A stretch of DNA of 64,000 nt from JAHRVQ01 sp029941905 (GCA_029941905.1 JAPYTQ010000012.1:57990-121989), one strand, 5' to 3'; shown: positions 43,613-53,715, numbered from the stretch's first letter. Program-made: numbers and translations. Notes: generated from the sequence alone by a model not told the origin.

Positions 43613-44581
43613 ATGCAGCCAATGGCAACAGTGAGTCTTCAACAGCTAAAACAGCGGGCCGAGCAGGTCTATCAGGTTATAAGTCCAACCCCTCAAATTC
43701 AATGGCCGTTGTTGAGCCGGCGAGCAGGTTGCGAGGTTTGGTTGAAGCACGAAAACCACAATCCGACCGGTTCGTTCAAAGTACGCGGTGGCCTGATTTA
43801 CTTTTCTAATTTGAAGAAAGCACAACCTGGAGTTGAAGGCGTTATCGCTGCAACCCGTGGTAATTTTGGTCAAAGTGTCGCCTACGCAGCGTCACGTCTG
43901 GGTCTCGCCTCTGTTGTCGTAGTGCCGGAGGGTAATAGCCCAGACAAGAACAGGGCAATGGCGTCGTTGGGTGCAGAGGTCGTCACAGCGGGCCGTGATT
44001 TTGATGAGTCTGTTGAATTGGCGAAACAACTTGCGGCAGACCGCGGACTGCATCTGATGCCGTCATTTCACAAAGACCTGATGCTTGGGGTTGGAAGCTA
44101 TGCCCTGGAATTATTCGAAGCCCTCCCGAACCTTGATCGGGTTTACGTTCCTATTGGTCTGGGATCAGGCATTTGCGGGACTATCAGCGCCAGAAATGCA
44201 CTGGGTTTGACGACGGAGATTGTGGGCGTCGTTAGCGAAAATGCGAATGCCTACCAGCTGTCCTTCACCTCTGGCACAGTCACCAGTACGGACTCAGCGA
44301 ATACGCTGGCTGATGGGCTGGCTGTGAGAATCCCCAATGCGGAAGCCCTGGAGCTGATACTTGCCAATGTGTCACGTATTGTCGCGGTCTCTGAGAAAGA
44401 AATACTCCAGGCAATTCAGACTTTGTTTGTCGATACCCATAACGTCGCAGAAGGTGCGGGCGCTGCAGCAACTGCCGCGATTCTGAAGGAACACCAGATC
44501 AACAAGGGTCGACGCGTTGCTTCAATTCTTAGCGGCGGTAACATTCATAAATCGTTGTTTATCCAGGCGCTTGCGGAATGA
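43613..44581 (+). CDS. PLP-dependent threonine/serine dehydratase-like enzyme
   Basis: A 322-residue fold-II PLP enzyme. The PLP lysine is in NPTGSFKVRGG, and the phosphate loop is replaced by GLGSGICG near 180. The C-terminal SGGNIH motif is typical of serine/threonine dehydratases and hydroxyaspartate ammonia-lyases. It lacks a regulatory ACT domain, so it is the catabolic rather than the biosynthetic type. AGGAG precedes the start. Substrate uncertain. Confidence 0.85.
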   Translation: MQPMATVSLQQLKQRAEQVYQVISPTPQIQWPLLSRRAGCEVWLKHENHNPTGSFKVRGGLIYFSNLKKAQPGVEGVIAATRGNFGQSVAYAASRLGLASVVVVPEGNSPDKNRAMASLGAEVVTAGRDFDESVELAKQLAADRGLHLMPSFHKDLMLGVGSYALELFEALPNLDRVYVPIGLGSGICGTISARNALGLTTEIVGVVSENANAYQLSFTSGTVTSTDSANTLADGLAVRIPNAEALELILANVSRIVAVSEKEILQAIQTLFVDTHNVAEGAGAAATAAILKEHQINKGRRVASILSGGNIHKSLFIQALAE

Positions 44582-44621
44582 CGTGCCGGGTGCTGTTACC
44601 GTAAACGCGGAGCCGAAACAA

Positions 44622-44658
44622 AAAAGGGCGGAGCTTTCGATTGCTGCGCCCTTTTCGA
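44622..44658. terminator. Bidirectional terminator between dehydratase and aceA
   Basis: AAAAGGGCG and CGCCCTTTT form a nine-pair stem around a 16-base loop. A-rich and T-rich flanks serve both strands. It sits between two convergent genes. Confidence 0.85.
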
Positions 44659-44669
44659 TGGATCTGTTG

Positions 44670-46271
44670 TTAGAACTGATTCATCGTATTGTCTTTCCCA
44701 CCTGCCAACAAGGCATTGTCGCCAGAGAAATATTCCTTGTGGTCATCACCGATATTGGAGCCCGCCAGGTCCTGGTGCTTGACGGAAGACATATCACGGC
44801 GAATTTCCTGCCGCTGGACATCTCTCACATAGGCCAGCATACCAAGATCCCCGAAGTATCCTTCTGACAGAATATCCGTACCCAGCGCAGTTTCGTGATA
44901 GGTAGGCAAGGTAATCAGGTGATGGAATATACCGGCTTCACGGGAGGCATCTCTCTGGAAGCTCTGTACCAGCTTGTCTGCCTCGACAGCCAGGTCAGAA
45001 GTATCTAATTTTTCACTCATTAAACCCTTGTCGATGGCTGCAGGGTCCGGGTAGGAACACAGATCTTTTCCGGCCGCCTTCCAATCGTCATAAACCTGCT
45101 CCCTGAAAGCAAGGGTCCAGTTGAAGGACGGTGAATTGTTGTAAACCAGCTTGGCATTCGGGATATGCTCACGCACGGCATTCACCATTTCGGCAATCTG
45201 TTCGACATTGGGCTTTTCGGTCTCAATCCAGAGCAGATCAGCACCGTGAGTCAGGCTGGTAACGCAATCCAGCACCACCCGCTCAAACCCTGTACCTTCC
45301 CTGAAAGCATATAGGCCATTGTCCAGACGAATGGGTTTAACCAGTTTTCCACCCTGGTGGATGGTAATGTCGTTTTCCTTTAACTCCGATAGATCATTAA
45401 TCTCTTCTGTCTCAAGGAAGTTGTTGTATTGACTCGCCAGGTCACCGTTTTCCTGCGACACCGGAATTTTCTGAGTCAGGCTGGCGCCGAGTGAATCGGT
45501 CCGTGCCACGATGATGCCGTTTTCCACACCTAATTCGAGGAAAGCGTAGCGAATGGCATTGATCTTCGAGAGGAAGTCCTCGTGGGGTACCGTCACTTTA
45601 CCTGCCTGGTGGCCACACTGTTTCGCATCGGACACCTGGTTCTCTACCTGGATAGCACAGGCACCTGCTTCGATCATTCTCTTGGCCAGCAGGTACGTGG
45701 CCTCCTCGTTACCGAAACCGGCGTCGATATCGGCAATGATGGGTACTACATGGGTTTGGAAGTTGTCGATCCTGTCAATAATGGCGTTCACGTCGCCGCC
45801 ATTTTCGCGGGCCTCGTCCAGTTCAATGAAGATATGGCGTAATTCCCGGGCGTCCGCCTGCTTCAGGAAGGTATAAATTTCATTGATCAGATTGGGAACA
45901 GTCGTCTTCTCATGCATGCTCTGATCAGGCAGAGGACCAAATTCAGACCTTAAAGCAGCAACCATCCAGCCGCTCAGGTAAATGTAGCTTTTGTCCATGG
46001 TGCCACGATGTTTCTTAACCGACATGGCCAGTTGTTGAGCGGTAAATCCATGCCAGCAACCTAGAGACTGTGTATAGCTTCCAGCGTCAAGGTCATACTC
46101 ACCCATATCTTTACGCATGATATTGGAAGTATATTTCGCGATCTCCAGGCCGGTCTTGAATCGGTTTTGGAAATGCATGCGGGCTGAGTATTCCGGATCA
46201 ATTCCACCCCAGGTTGGCTGTGTTTCTTTCAACGCTGCAAATTTTTCGATTTCTTCCAGATAAGCTGACAT
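44670..46271 (-). CDS. aceA: Isocitrate lyase (long form)
   Basis: A 533-residue glyoxylate-shunt enzyme that splits isocitrate into succinate and glyoxylate. The catalytic cysteine motif reads KQCGH (DAKQCGHQAGK), a minor variant of KKCGH. WGGIDPEYSAR, IIARTDSLGA and VYNNSPSFNW are as in other ICLs. The length corresponds to the longer subfamily of Pseudomonas. The start is 46271 (MSAYLEEIEKF) with GAGAGGA upstream; an upstream in-frame start lacks a site. It implies growth on acetate or fatty acids. Confidence 0.96.
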   Translation of the reverse strand: MSAYLEEIEKFAALKETQPTWGGIDPEYSARMHFQNRFKTGLEIAKYTSNIMRKDMGEYDLDAGSYTQSLGCWHGFTAQQLAMSVKKHRGTMDKSYIYLSGWMVAALRSEFGPLPDQSMHEKTTVPNLINEIYTFLKQADARELRHIFIELDEARENGGDVNAIIDRIDNFQTHVVPIIADIDAGFGNEEATYLLAKRMIEAGACAIQVENQVSDAKQCGHQAGKVTVPHEDFLSKINAIRYAFLELGVENGIIVARTDSLGASLTQKIPVSQENGDLASQYNNFLETEEINDLSELKENDITIHQGGKLVKPIRLDNGLYAFREGTGFERVVLDCVTSLTHGADLLWIETEKPNVEQIAEMVNAVREHIPNAKLVYNNSPSFNWTLAFREQVYDDWKAAGKDLCSYPDPAAIDKGLMSEKLDTSDLAVEADKLVQSFQRDASREAGIFHHLITLPTYHETALGTDILSEGYFGDLGMLAYVRDVQRQEIRRDMSSVKHQDLAGSNIGDDHKEYFSGDNALLAGGKDNTMNQF

Positions 46272-46381
46272 GACAGTCCTCTCCAAAACGTGATGATTGC
46301 GATAAGTGGGCGCGCAATTTAACAGTGAAACAAGCAATTAAAAAAGGAATATTTGGAACGTAATACTTTCCATATTTTCAC

Positions 46382-46423
46382 GAATAGATTCATGAATAGA
46401 TTCATCAACAGATTCATGAATCG
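46382..46423. repeat. 12-bp tandem repeats with GATTCATGAATC palindrome
   Basis: Three tandem units (GAATAGATTCAT twice, CAACAGATTCAT once) end in GATTCATGAATC, a perfect 12-base palindrome (46412-46423). The array lies between the divergent aceA and MBL genes, about 110-150 bases upstream of aceA, and could be a cluster of protein-binding sites. Confidence 0.7.
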
Positions 46424-46538
46424 AAACAGGGTGCTGGCAACCTTGTGTTTTTAGCGATTTGATTTGATAAGGTGTAGCGGAGGCGCACATATTGGACAGT
46501 GTGGGCACCAGCCGGTGCTGCACCGCAGGAGGAGATTC

Positions 46539-47405
46539 GTGACTTATAGCTGGCAAATTGGCGAAGTGAAAATAACCCGGCTGTTGGAGACCGAGATTCC
46601 TATCGCCTATTATGAGAAATATCCCTTTATGCCAAAGGCAACGCCTGAGGCGTTGCAAGAGATACCGTGGCTCTACCCGAATTTCGTCACGCCGGAGGGG
46701 CATTTGCGCCTCTCTATTCACGCCTTGCTGGTCGACGCACCGGGTGTTCGGTTAGTGGTTGATACGTGTATCGGGAATGACAAGCCAAGAGCAATCTCTC
46801 GCAATGAGGCACTACAGACCAACTTCTTAGGCGATATGGTGGCGGCTGGCTGGCAGCGAGAGACCGTAGACACGGTCGTGTGTACCCACTTGCATGTTGA
46901 CCATGTGGGTTGGAATACCATGAAGGATGGCGATCAATGGGTGCCCACCTTTCCCAATGCGCGTTATCTTGTGGGACGGGACGAATATGAATATTGGTCC
47001 AGGGATGACGATGCTGACCAGATTGCAGTCATGCAGGACTCTGTGACACCAATATTTGAAGCCGGGCTGGTTGACCTGGTCGCAACGGATCACGTCGTAT
47101 CGCCCAATATCCGTCTGACCCCTACGATTGGACACACGCCTGGTCATGTCAGTGTGTTGATCGAATCCAAAGGGGAAAAGGCGCTGATTACCGGTGATTT
47201 TATTCACAGTCCATGTCAGATCGCTCGACCGGACTGGGCAGTCAGTTTTGACGTCGATGAAGCAGCAGCCGCTGAATGCCGTCGGGCTAAGCTGGCAGAA
47301 TTAGCGGATTCTTCAGTACTCGTGATAGGGACACATTTTGCGTCACCCACAGCGGGTACGATTGTCTCCGACGGGGCCACCTATCGATTCAATTTTCAGG
47401 AATAA
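46539..47405 (+). CDS. Metallo-beta-lactamase fold hydrolase
   Basis: A 288-residue MBL-fold enzyme. Metal ligands: THLHVDHVGW (HxHxDH), GHTPGHVS, GDFIH and the final GTHFASP. The layout resembles quorum-quenching lactonases and related hydrolases, but the substrate cannot be told. The start is GTG 46539 after GGAGGAG. It is exported by no visible signal. It is divergent from aceA. Confidence 0.87.
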   Translation: MTYSWQIGEVKITRLLETEIPIAYYEKYPFMPKATPEALQEIPWLYPNFVTPEGHLRLSIHALLVDAPGVRLVVDTCIGNDKPRAISRNEALQTNFLGDMVAAGWQRETVDTVVCTHLHVDHVGWNTMKDGDQWVPTFPNARYLVGRDEYEYWSRDDDADQIAVMQDSVTPIFEAGLVDLVATDHVVSPNIRLTPTIGHTPGHVSVLIESKGEKALITGDFIHSPCQIARPDWAVSFDVDEAAAAECRRAKLAELADSSVLVIGTHFASPTAGTIVSDGATYRFNFQE

Positions 47406-47475
47406 TCATTGGGTCATCCGGTCTTTTACGTCGCTAAAGACCGGTTGACTCACTTGCTTCTACCGGCACTGGTTG

Positions 47476-49569
47476 CTATTTGGCTTTGGCCGCCTTGCGT
47501 TCCAGTGTTTCCTTGATAACTTCGTCGGCCACGTTCTTTGGACATGGGCTGTAATGGCTTATTTCCATAACATAGTTACCGCGCCCGGAAGTCATTGTGC
47601 GTAAATCACCAATATAACCGAACATTTCGGACAACGGTGCCTCGGCTTTTACCCGTACTCCCGTTGGACCGGCTTCCTGACCCAGAATCATGCCCCGCCT
47701 TCGATTAAGGTCACCGATGACATCACCCACATGATCGTCGGGGGTAAAGACATCGATTTTCATAATGGGCTCCATAATCTGCGGGCCCGCTTTGGGCATT
47801 GTTTGCCGATAAGCCGCACGTGACGCAAGTTCATAAGCAATAGCTGATGAATCAACGGCATGGAAGGCGCCATCCAATAAGGTCAGCTTCACATCCTGGC
47901 AGGGATATCCTGCTAAAACTCCCTCCACCAGGCTCTGCTTGAACCCCTTCTCAACTGCTGGCCAAAATTCGCGAGGTACATTACCACCGGAGACTTTGGA
48001 TTCGAACTCGAAGCCAATACCGGATTCTGCCGGTTCTACGATATAGTCAATTTTGGCGAACTGGCCTGAACCACCTGTTTGTTTTTTGTGCGTATAGGAA
48101 TCTTCAATAGTTTGAGTGATCGATTCACGATAGGCGACTTGTGGTTTACCCACTTCGACTTCAACCCCATGTGTCCGCTTGAGAATATCCACTTTAATAT
48201 CGAGGTGAAGTTCGCCCATACCGCGAATAATGGTCTCACCAGATTCCTGGTCCGTATCCGTACGAAAAGACGGGTCTTCCTGCATCATCTTGGAGAGCGC
48301 AATACCCATTCTCTCGGATCCACCCTTATCCTTTGGCGAGATCGCGAAGTAAATCACTGGATCGGGGAATACCATCGGTTCCAGGGTTGCCGGATTCTTT
48401 GGATCGCAAAGCGTGTGCCCGGTGCGGGTATTCTTCATGCCGATAAGGGCAATGATGTCACCAGCCTGTGCTGAATCCCGTTCGATCCTGTCGTCAGCGT
48501 GCATCTCGACGATTCGACCGATTCGCTCGTTCTTTCCTGTAAACGTATTCAACACATTATCGCCCTTCTTCAGTTGACCCGAGTAAATCCGGGTAAACGT
48601 CAAAGCGCCGAAGCGGTCGTCCATAATTTTGAACGCCAGCGCACGCAGTGGTCCATCGGGATCAACTGTGGCAAATTCGCCAGTTTCTTTACCGTCCAGA
48701 TCAATCTCTGGTTGAGGCTTAACTTCCGTGGGACTCGGTAGATAATCAACAACTGCATCCAGCACATTTTGCACACCCTTGTTCTTAAACGCGGAGCCAC
48801 AAAACGTGGGGAAGAAGTCCAGTGCAACCGTACCCAGGCGAACGCAATGTTTTAGATCTTCAACGGAGGGCTCTTTGCCTTCCTCAAGATAAGCCATCAT
48901 CAAGTCTTCGTCTTGCTCGATGACGGTTTCGATCAATTTCTCCCGATATTCGGTTAACAGGTCAACCATATCGGCAGGACATTCCTTAATCTCATAGGCC
49001 ATGGGATCATCAACACCGTCCCAGACCCAGGCTTCTTTGGTGAGAACATCAACCACACCGATAAAGTCATCTTCGGTACCAATGGGCAGCGTCATGACCA
49101 ATGGATGGGCACCTAATATTTTTTCTACCTGTTTGATAACACGGTAAAAATCTGCACCGATACGGTCCAGCTTGTTGACGAAGATAATACGGGCGACTTC
49201 AGATTCGTTCGCATAACGCCAGTTGGTTTCGGATTGCGGTTCAACGCCACCAGAGCCGCAGAAAACTCCCACGCCGCCATCCAGGACCTTCAGAGAGCGA
49301 TATACCTCGATGGTGAAGTCAACGTGCCCAGGGGTATCAATGATGTTTAGCTGATGATCCTTCCAGAACGTGGTTGTCGCCGCGGACTGAATTGTGATCC
49401 CGCGTTCCTGTTCCTGCTCCATAAAATCAGTGGTGGCAGCCCCGTCATGTACTTCTCCAATTTTATGGATTTTCCCGGTGATGTTCAGGATACGCTCGGT
49501 TGTAGTGGTCTTACCGGCGTCGACGTGTGCGAAAATGCCGATGTTTCGATAACGACTTAATTCAGTCAT
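47476..49569 (-). CDS. fusA: Elongation factor G, second-type paralogue
   Basis: A 697-residue translational GTPase. The G motifs are AHVDAGKTT, RGITIQSA, DTPGH and NKLDRIGAD. All five EF-G domains are present to the C-terminal SHYSPCPKN...AAKAK. It is not in an rpsL-rpsG-fusA-tuf operon, so it is the separately encoded EF-G (as the second fusA of Pseudomonas), which in some bacteria is specialised for ribosome recycling or translocation. Which role applies here is not clear. Confidence 0.93.
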   Translation of the reverse strand: MTELSRYRNIGIFAHVDAGKTTTTERILNITGKIHKIGEVHDGAATTDFMEQEQERGITIQSAATTTFWKDHQLNIIDTPGHVDFTIEVYRSLKVLDGGVGVFCGSGGVEPQSETNWRYANESEVARIIFVNKLDRIGADFYRVIKQVEKILGAHPLVMTLPIGTEDDFIGVVDVLTKEAWVWDGVDDPMAYEIKECPADMVDLLTEYREKLIETVIEQDEDLMMAYLEEGKEPSVEDLKHCVRLGTVALDFFPTFCGSAFKNKGVQNVLDAVVDYLPSPTEVKPQPEIDLDGKETGEFATVDPDGPLRALAFKIMDDRFGALTFTRIYSGQLKKGDNVLNTFTGKNERIGRIVEMHADDRIERDSAQAGDIIALIGMKNTRTGHTLCDPKNPATLEPMVFPDPVIYFAISPKDKGGSERMGIALSKMMQEDPSFRTDTDQESGETIIRGMGELHLDIKVDILKRTHGVEVEVGKPQVAYRESITQTIEDSYTHKKQTGGSGQFAKIDYIVEPAESGIGFEFESKVSGGNVPREFWPAVEKGFKQSLVEGVLAGYPCQDVKLTLLDGAFHAVDSSAIAYELASRAAYRQTMPKAGPQIMEPIMKIDVFTPDDHVGDVIGDLNRRRGMILGQEAGPTGVRVKAEAPLSEMFGYIGDLRTMTSGRGNYVMEISHYSPCPKNVADEVIKETLERKAAKAK

Positions 49570-49904
49570 GGCTCTGGCTCTGGTTGAGATCTATTTCTTT
49601 GAAGATCTGGATTTGAAGGAGAATCAAAAAGCGCGACATCATATATGGAGAAAGGCACATAATCCAGCGCTGAATGACTCAGATTTGCCAAGGGCAGATA
49701 AACCGGCGCTCATTTACCTGAATTGAGGGTCCGGGGGGCTATTGTATCCCGGTAATCAGTGTCTGGCGTCGTCTCTGTCAGAAACCCGGCTGATCAGTTA
49801 TTCTTCGCCTCGATTTTAAACAATTGATAGCCGGGGTTGCTCACGCAGATGGTAATGAACTTATGGAAGCGTATTGATGGAATTGGGCGTGCGGGGGAAG
49901 GCTC
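49570..49904. other. Divergent intergenic region, fusA to FKBP gene
   Basis: 335 bases between two divergently read genes. It must carry promoters for both, but I found no convincing -35/-10 pair, operator or RNA gene. The stretch TTGATA (near 49825) is the best -35 candidate for the FKBP gene. Confidence 0.4.
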
Positions 49905-50405
49905 TTGAGTAATTATATCCAGGTTAATCAAAGGATATTTTCGTTACTGATGCTGTTAACGATAGTTATCGGCAGCACTGTATCATGCGCGGAACAAAAA
50001 AATCGTAGAGGTATGAACAACATGACAAATAACCCAGGGCAGGCGTTTCTGTCTGAAAATGCAAACAACCCAGGTATTACGGTGACCGATTCTGGTTTGC
50101 AATATGAAATTATTGAGAGCGGCGATGGTAAGACGCCGACACGAACCGATACGGTTGTTACGCACTATGCTGGTCGCTTTATTGATGGTTCGGAGTTCGA
50201 CAGCTCGATTAAACGCGGCCAACCTGCCACTTTTCCAGTCAGTGGCGTGATCGCGGGCTGGACAGAGGCGCTGCAACTAATGCAGGAAGGTGACAAATGG
50301 CGTCTCTTTATTCCTTCGGATCTTGGTTATGGCGAGCAGACCATGGGACCGATTCCCGGTAACAGCACCCTGATTTTTGATATTGAATTGATAAAAGTTA
50401 AATAA
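49905..50405 (+). CDS. FKBP-type peptidyl-prolyl isomerase, exported
   Basis: A 166-residue protein. A signal peptide (about 1-27) ends in TVSC, close to a lipobox, so it may be a lipoprotein. The C-terminal FKBP domain spans about 63-166 (VTHYAGRFIDGSEFDSS, GWTEALQLMQEGDKW, FIPSDLGYGEQ). It would assist folding in the periplasm. The start is TTG 49905, supported by GGGGGAAG upstream. The MDR gene follows after 23 bases. Confidence 0.88.
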   Translation: MSNYIQVNQRIFSLLMLLTIVIGSTVSCAEQKNRRGMNNMTNNPGQAFLSENANNPGITVTDSGLQYEIIESGDGKTPTRTDTVVTHYAGRFIDGSEFDSSIKRGQPATFPVSGVIAGWTEALQLMQEGDKWRLFIPSDLGYGEQTMGPIPGNSTLIFDIELIKVK

Positions 50406-50428
50406 CTACTAAAAGCACGGAGTACATT

Positions 50429-51553
50429 ATGGCAGGTGAATCTTCACTGGAACTAAGATCGATAGTCACGAGTGGCGCCAAATTGGAGATGTCGCTGGAA
50501 ACAGTAGCTGTACCGGAACCAAAGGATGATGAAGTCCTGATCCGGGTTGAAGCTGCCCCCATTAACCCTTCTGACCTGGGCTTGTTGATAGGACCCGCTG
50601 ATGTCAGCACCCTTGAAGTCACGGGTTCAGGGAATAACGTCAAGGCAACCATGGACATTCCTGAAGCCATGATGGGTGCAATGCAAGCACGAATGGACCA
50701 GTCATTACCGGCTGGGAATGAAGGCGCGGGCATCGTCGTCGCTGCGGGTGCGAACGCCCAGGCCCTTATCGGCGAAACAGTGGGCGTCGCTGGTGGTTCG
50801 ATGTACTCGCAATTCAGGTGCGTTGCAGCTTCAAATTGCCTGGTGATGAATGAAGGTACGTCGGCAGCTGAAGGTGCGTCCTGTTTTGTGAATCCCCTGA
50901 CAGCCCTCGGCATGGTAGAAACCATGAAAATGGAAAACCATTCTGCGTTGGTGCACACGGCGGCAGCGTCCAATCTTGGTCAGATGCTGGTGAAGATCTG
51001 TCTCGCTGATGAGGTACAGCTGGTCAATATTGTTCGCAAGACAGAACATGTTGAGTTGCTCAAATCGCTAGGCGCGGTGCATGTATGCAATTCCAGCGAC
51101 CCTGGGTTTATGACTGAGCTGATAGACGCCCTGGTCGCAACAGGGGCAACCGTTGCATTCGACGCAACTGGCGGCGGAAAATTAGCAGGTCAAATACTGA
51201 CGGCGATGGAAGTTGCTGCTAACAAAACCGCCAAGGAATACAGCCGATATGGATCTACAACCCATAAACAGGTGTATATCTATGGTGGTCTTGATCGCTC
51301 TCCAACGACTTTTAACCGCGCATTTGGTATGGCATGGGGAATAGGTGGCTGGTTACTGACGCCGTTTATACAGAAAGTCGGTCAGGATAAGTTTCAGGAA
51401 CTCAGGCAACGGGTTGCCGATGAGATCAAGACTACGTTTGCAAGCCATTACACTCGGGAGGTATCCCTGGCAGAGGCACTATCCGCAGACGCGATCAAGG
51501 CATATGCCAAACAGGCGACGGGTGAAAAATACCTGATCATGCCCCATAAATAG
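50429..51553 (+). CDS. MDR-family zinc-less quinone/alcohol oxidoreductase
   Basis: A 374-residue medium-chain dehydrogenase/reductase. The N-terminal catalytic fold has VLIRVEAAPINPSDLG and GNEGAGIVVAAG, but the catalytic zinc cysteine ligands are absent, so it is of the quinone oxidoreductase type. The Rossmann NADPH site is around TAAASNLGQMLVKIC. The last 60 residues contain a segment (NRAFGMAWGIGGWLL) not typical of the family. Substrate unknown. Confidence 0.83.
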   Translation: MAGESSLELRSIVTSGAKLEMSLETVAVPEPKDDEVLIRVEAAPINPSDLGLLIGPADVSTLEVTGSGNNVKATMDIPEAMMGAMQARMDQSLPAGNEGAGIVVAAGANAQALIGETVGVAGGSMYSQFRCVAASNCLVMNEGTSAAEGASCFVNPLTALGMVETMKMENHSALVHTAAASNLGQMLVKICLADEVQLVNIVRKTEHVELLKSLGAVHVCNSSDPGFMTELIDALVATGATVAFDATGGGKLAGQILTAMEVAANKTAKEYSRYGSTTHKQVYIYGGLDRSPTTFNRAFGMAWGIGGWLLTPFIQKVGQDKFQELRQRVADEIKTTFASHYTREVSLAEALSADAIKAYAKQATGEKYLIMPHK

Positions 51554-51571
51554 ACTCTCTGGTTGGAAAAT

Positions 51572-51621
51572 AACCCCGGATTGACTCGCCTTTCCGGGTT
51601 TTCGCACCGGGCGTGAGCCCG
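51572..51621 (+). terminator. Possible terminator hairpins after the MDR gene
   Basis: AACCCCGGA and TCCGGGTTTT pair with one bulge around a 13-base loop, ending in TTTT. A second hairpin CGGGC-GTGA-GCCCG (51608-51621) follows. Either could end the FKBP-MDR transcript. The rest of the 348-base gap to 51901 is AT-rich, with a perfect palindrome TTACATATGTAA at 51792-51803 and no gene. Confidence 0.55.
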
Positions 51622-51901
51622 CTTTAAAAAACCGGATATTTTGCACCGCTGATTACCTGTTTTACTACTGGTTGTCACTTTTTCCGCGGTATTTTTCGCA
51701 TGCTTTTTCACAAATCGTGAAGGTTTCTTCACTTTATTCCAAGTGACAAATATACCTTATAAGTTATTGTTATTAAAGAGATATAGTGAGATTACATATG
51801 TAAGTAAATACTCATAATGAACTTATTTTGTATTAAATATGGAGAAAACTTCATTCTTTGACTACAATGCGGGCGTTTTAACGCATGGGACTTGGTTGAG
51901 A

Positions 51902-52798
51902 ATGAGAACATGGAAGATAGTGTTAGCGAGTCCTTTGCTGGCTTTGACGCTGGCATTCACGCTCGTGCCTTCGACTAAAGATGTATTTTTCATCAGCGAG
52001 CGGATGATAGCGGAATTTCAGTCCAGCAACGTCGCTGAAAAAGATAACCCGCCTGAATTGATCACCGTCACGGACGTTTCGGCTTACCACCCCTCTTCTG
52101 TGGCGTTGGGCAAGGCAGATCAGTACACGCCACCGGACTTTAGCCAGATCGCCACCAGCAGGAGAAAAGAAGCGTTTTATGATTACCTCTTGCCAATGGT
52201 ACACAATGCCAATTCTGAAGTGATACTTGAGCGACGGTGGTTGATGGCGATGGGAGAGAAACTCCTGAGGCAGCAATTGTTGACAGCGGGACAGTTGCAG
52301 GAGCTGATCAGGTTTGAGCGCAGATACAAAATTTTAGCGGGTGACGAGGAACCGGCATATCGAATCGGTGCCCTGCTGTTGCGGGTGGATGTCGTGCCCG
52401 CGTCCCTGATTGTCGCCCAGGCAGCGAAGGAATCAGGTTGGGGCCGGTCAAGATTTGCCACAGAAGGTAATAATTTCTTTGGTATCTGGTGTTTTTACCG
52501 GGGTTGCGGCCTAAAGCCACTGAAGCGGGAAGAAGGCCGGGGCCACGAGGTTGCGACCTTTGATACCGTTGAACAGGGCGTACGTTACTATGTCCGTACC
52601 ATCAATACCCATGTTGCCTATGACGATCTAAGGGACATGAGAGCTGTTGCCAGAAAGCAGCAGCAGTCCTCTTTGGGAGAGCATCTGGCTAATGGCCTGA
52701 TCAGGTATTCTGAACGGGGAATGCCCTACGTGCGGGAAGTCCAGTCCATGATTCGTTACAACAATCTCCATCGCTTTACCCGTATCTATAGCGTGTAG
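51902..52798 (+). CDS. Bax-like glucosaminidase (peptidoglycan hydrolase)
   Basis: A 298-residue protein with an N-terminal hydrophobic signal/anchor (MRTWKIVLASPLLALTLAFTL). The glucosaminidase domain occupies the second half: the catalytic Glu is in AAKESGWGRSRFATEGNNFFGIWCF, and ATFDTVEQGVRYYVRTINTH is family-typical. It would cut beta-N-acetylglucosaminyl bonds in the periplasm. The start is placed at ATG 51902 after GGTTGAG; an ATG at 51839 in the same frame is possible but lacks a site. Confidence 0.85.
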   Translation: MRTWKIVLASPLLALTLAFTLVPSTKDVFFISERMIAEFQSSNVAEKDNPPELITVTDVSAYHPSSVALGKADQYTPPDFSQIATSRRKEAFYDYLLPMVHNANSEVILERRWLMAMGEKLLRQQLLTAGQLQELIRFERRYKILAGDEEPAYRIGALLLRVDVVPASLIVAQAAKESGWGRSRFATEGNNFFGIWCFYRGCGLKPLKREEGRGHEVATFDTVEQGVRYYVRTINTHVAYDDLRDMRAVARKQQQSSLGEHLANGLIRYSERGMPYVREVQSMIRYNNLHRFTRIYSV

Positions 52799-52812
52799 AC
52801 TACGAAAGGCTG

Positions 52813-53715
52813 ATGTACGAGCCCATTGTAAACGCGCTCCAACTGCATTTCGAACAACCGGATAAAGAGCCGAGGCGCATATTTCATGGCCGCGGCCACA
52901 TGTTCGATGGCCTGCAACACATCAATATTGACTGGTACCCTCCTGTTGTTCTCATCACGGCTTATGAACCGATAGAGAACCTGGACGAAATAGTCACCCT
53001 GTTGAACAAGTTTGACGCCCACCAGCAAACCCGGTCCATTGTCTATCAGCAGCGCTCCAGCAAAGGTGCAACCTCGACCTGCGTCTGGGGCGAGGAGATG
53101 CCGTCAGTGGTTGTGGTTGAGAATGGCGTCCGATATAAGGTTCAGCCGGGTGTGCATCAAAATGCAGGTTTGTTTCTTGACATGCGTCCCCTGAGAGCGT
53201 GGTTAAAAAGCTATAGCGCCGGTAAAACGGTACTGAATTTATTTGCCTACACCTGTTCTTTCTCCGTTGCAGCCCTGGCGGGTGATGCCCGTCTTGTAGT
53301 GAGCGTTGATATGAGTAAACCCAGTATCAACTGGGGTAGGAAGAACCACGAATTGAACGGGCATGACCCGCGCTGTGTTCGTTCAATGCCTTACAATATC
53401 CTGAAGTCCTGGGCTCGCATTGAGAAACCCGGACCATACGACACCGTAGTTATTGACCCGCCTACACGTCAGCGCGGCAGCTTTGATGTGGAACGGGATT
53501 ATGTGGCGGTGTTGAAAAGGCTGAGACGTTTCTGCAGGAAGGGTACGGATGTGTTTGCGACGATTAACAGTCCCTACCTGGGCTCCGATTACCTGCCGAA
53601 CCTGATGCAGAGATACCAGCCAACCTATCGACTACTGGGTGAATTTCCGGCGAGCGATGAATTTGTTGACCGGTTTCCCGAAAAAGCCCTGAAGATCTAT
53701 CACTTCAAAAGCTAG
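52813..53715 (+). CDS. Class I SAM-dependent methyltransferase (RlmI/RlmK-like)
   Basis: A 300-residue methyltransferase. Motif I is VLNLFAYTCSFSVAALAGDARLVVSVDMS, the catalytic-type motif is VIDPPTRQRGSF, and VQPGVHQNAGLFLDMRPLRAWL is typical of the RlmI/YwbD group that methylates 23S rRNA cytosine. No PUA domain is visible at the N-terminus, so the target is uncertain. It follows the glucosaminidase by 14 bases. Confidence 0.85.
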   Translation: MYEPIVNALQLHFEQPDKEPRRIFHGRGHMFDGLQHINIDWYPPVVLITAYEPIENLDEIVTLLNKFDAHQQTRSIVYQQRSSKGATSTCVWGEEMPSVVVVENGVRYKVQPGVHQNAGLFLDMRPLRAWLKSYSAGKTVLNLFAYTCSFSVAALAGDARLVVSVDMSKPSINWGRKNHELNGHDPRCVRSMPYNILKSWARIEKPGPYDTVVIDPPTRQRGSFDVERDYVAVLKRLRRFCRKGTDVFATINSPYLGSDYLPNLMQRYQPTYRLLGEFPASDEFVDRFPEKALKIYHFKS

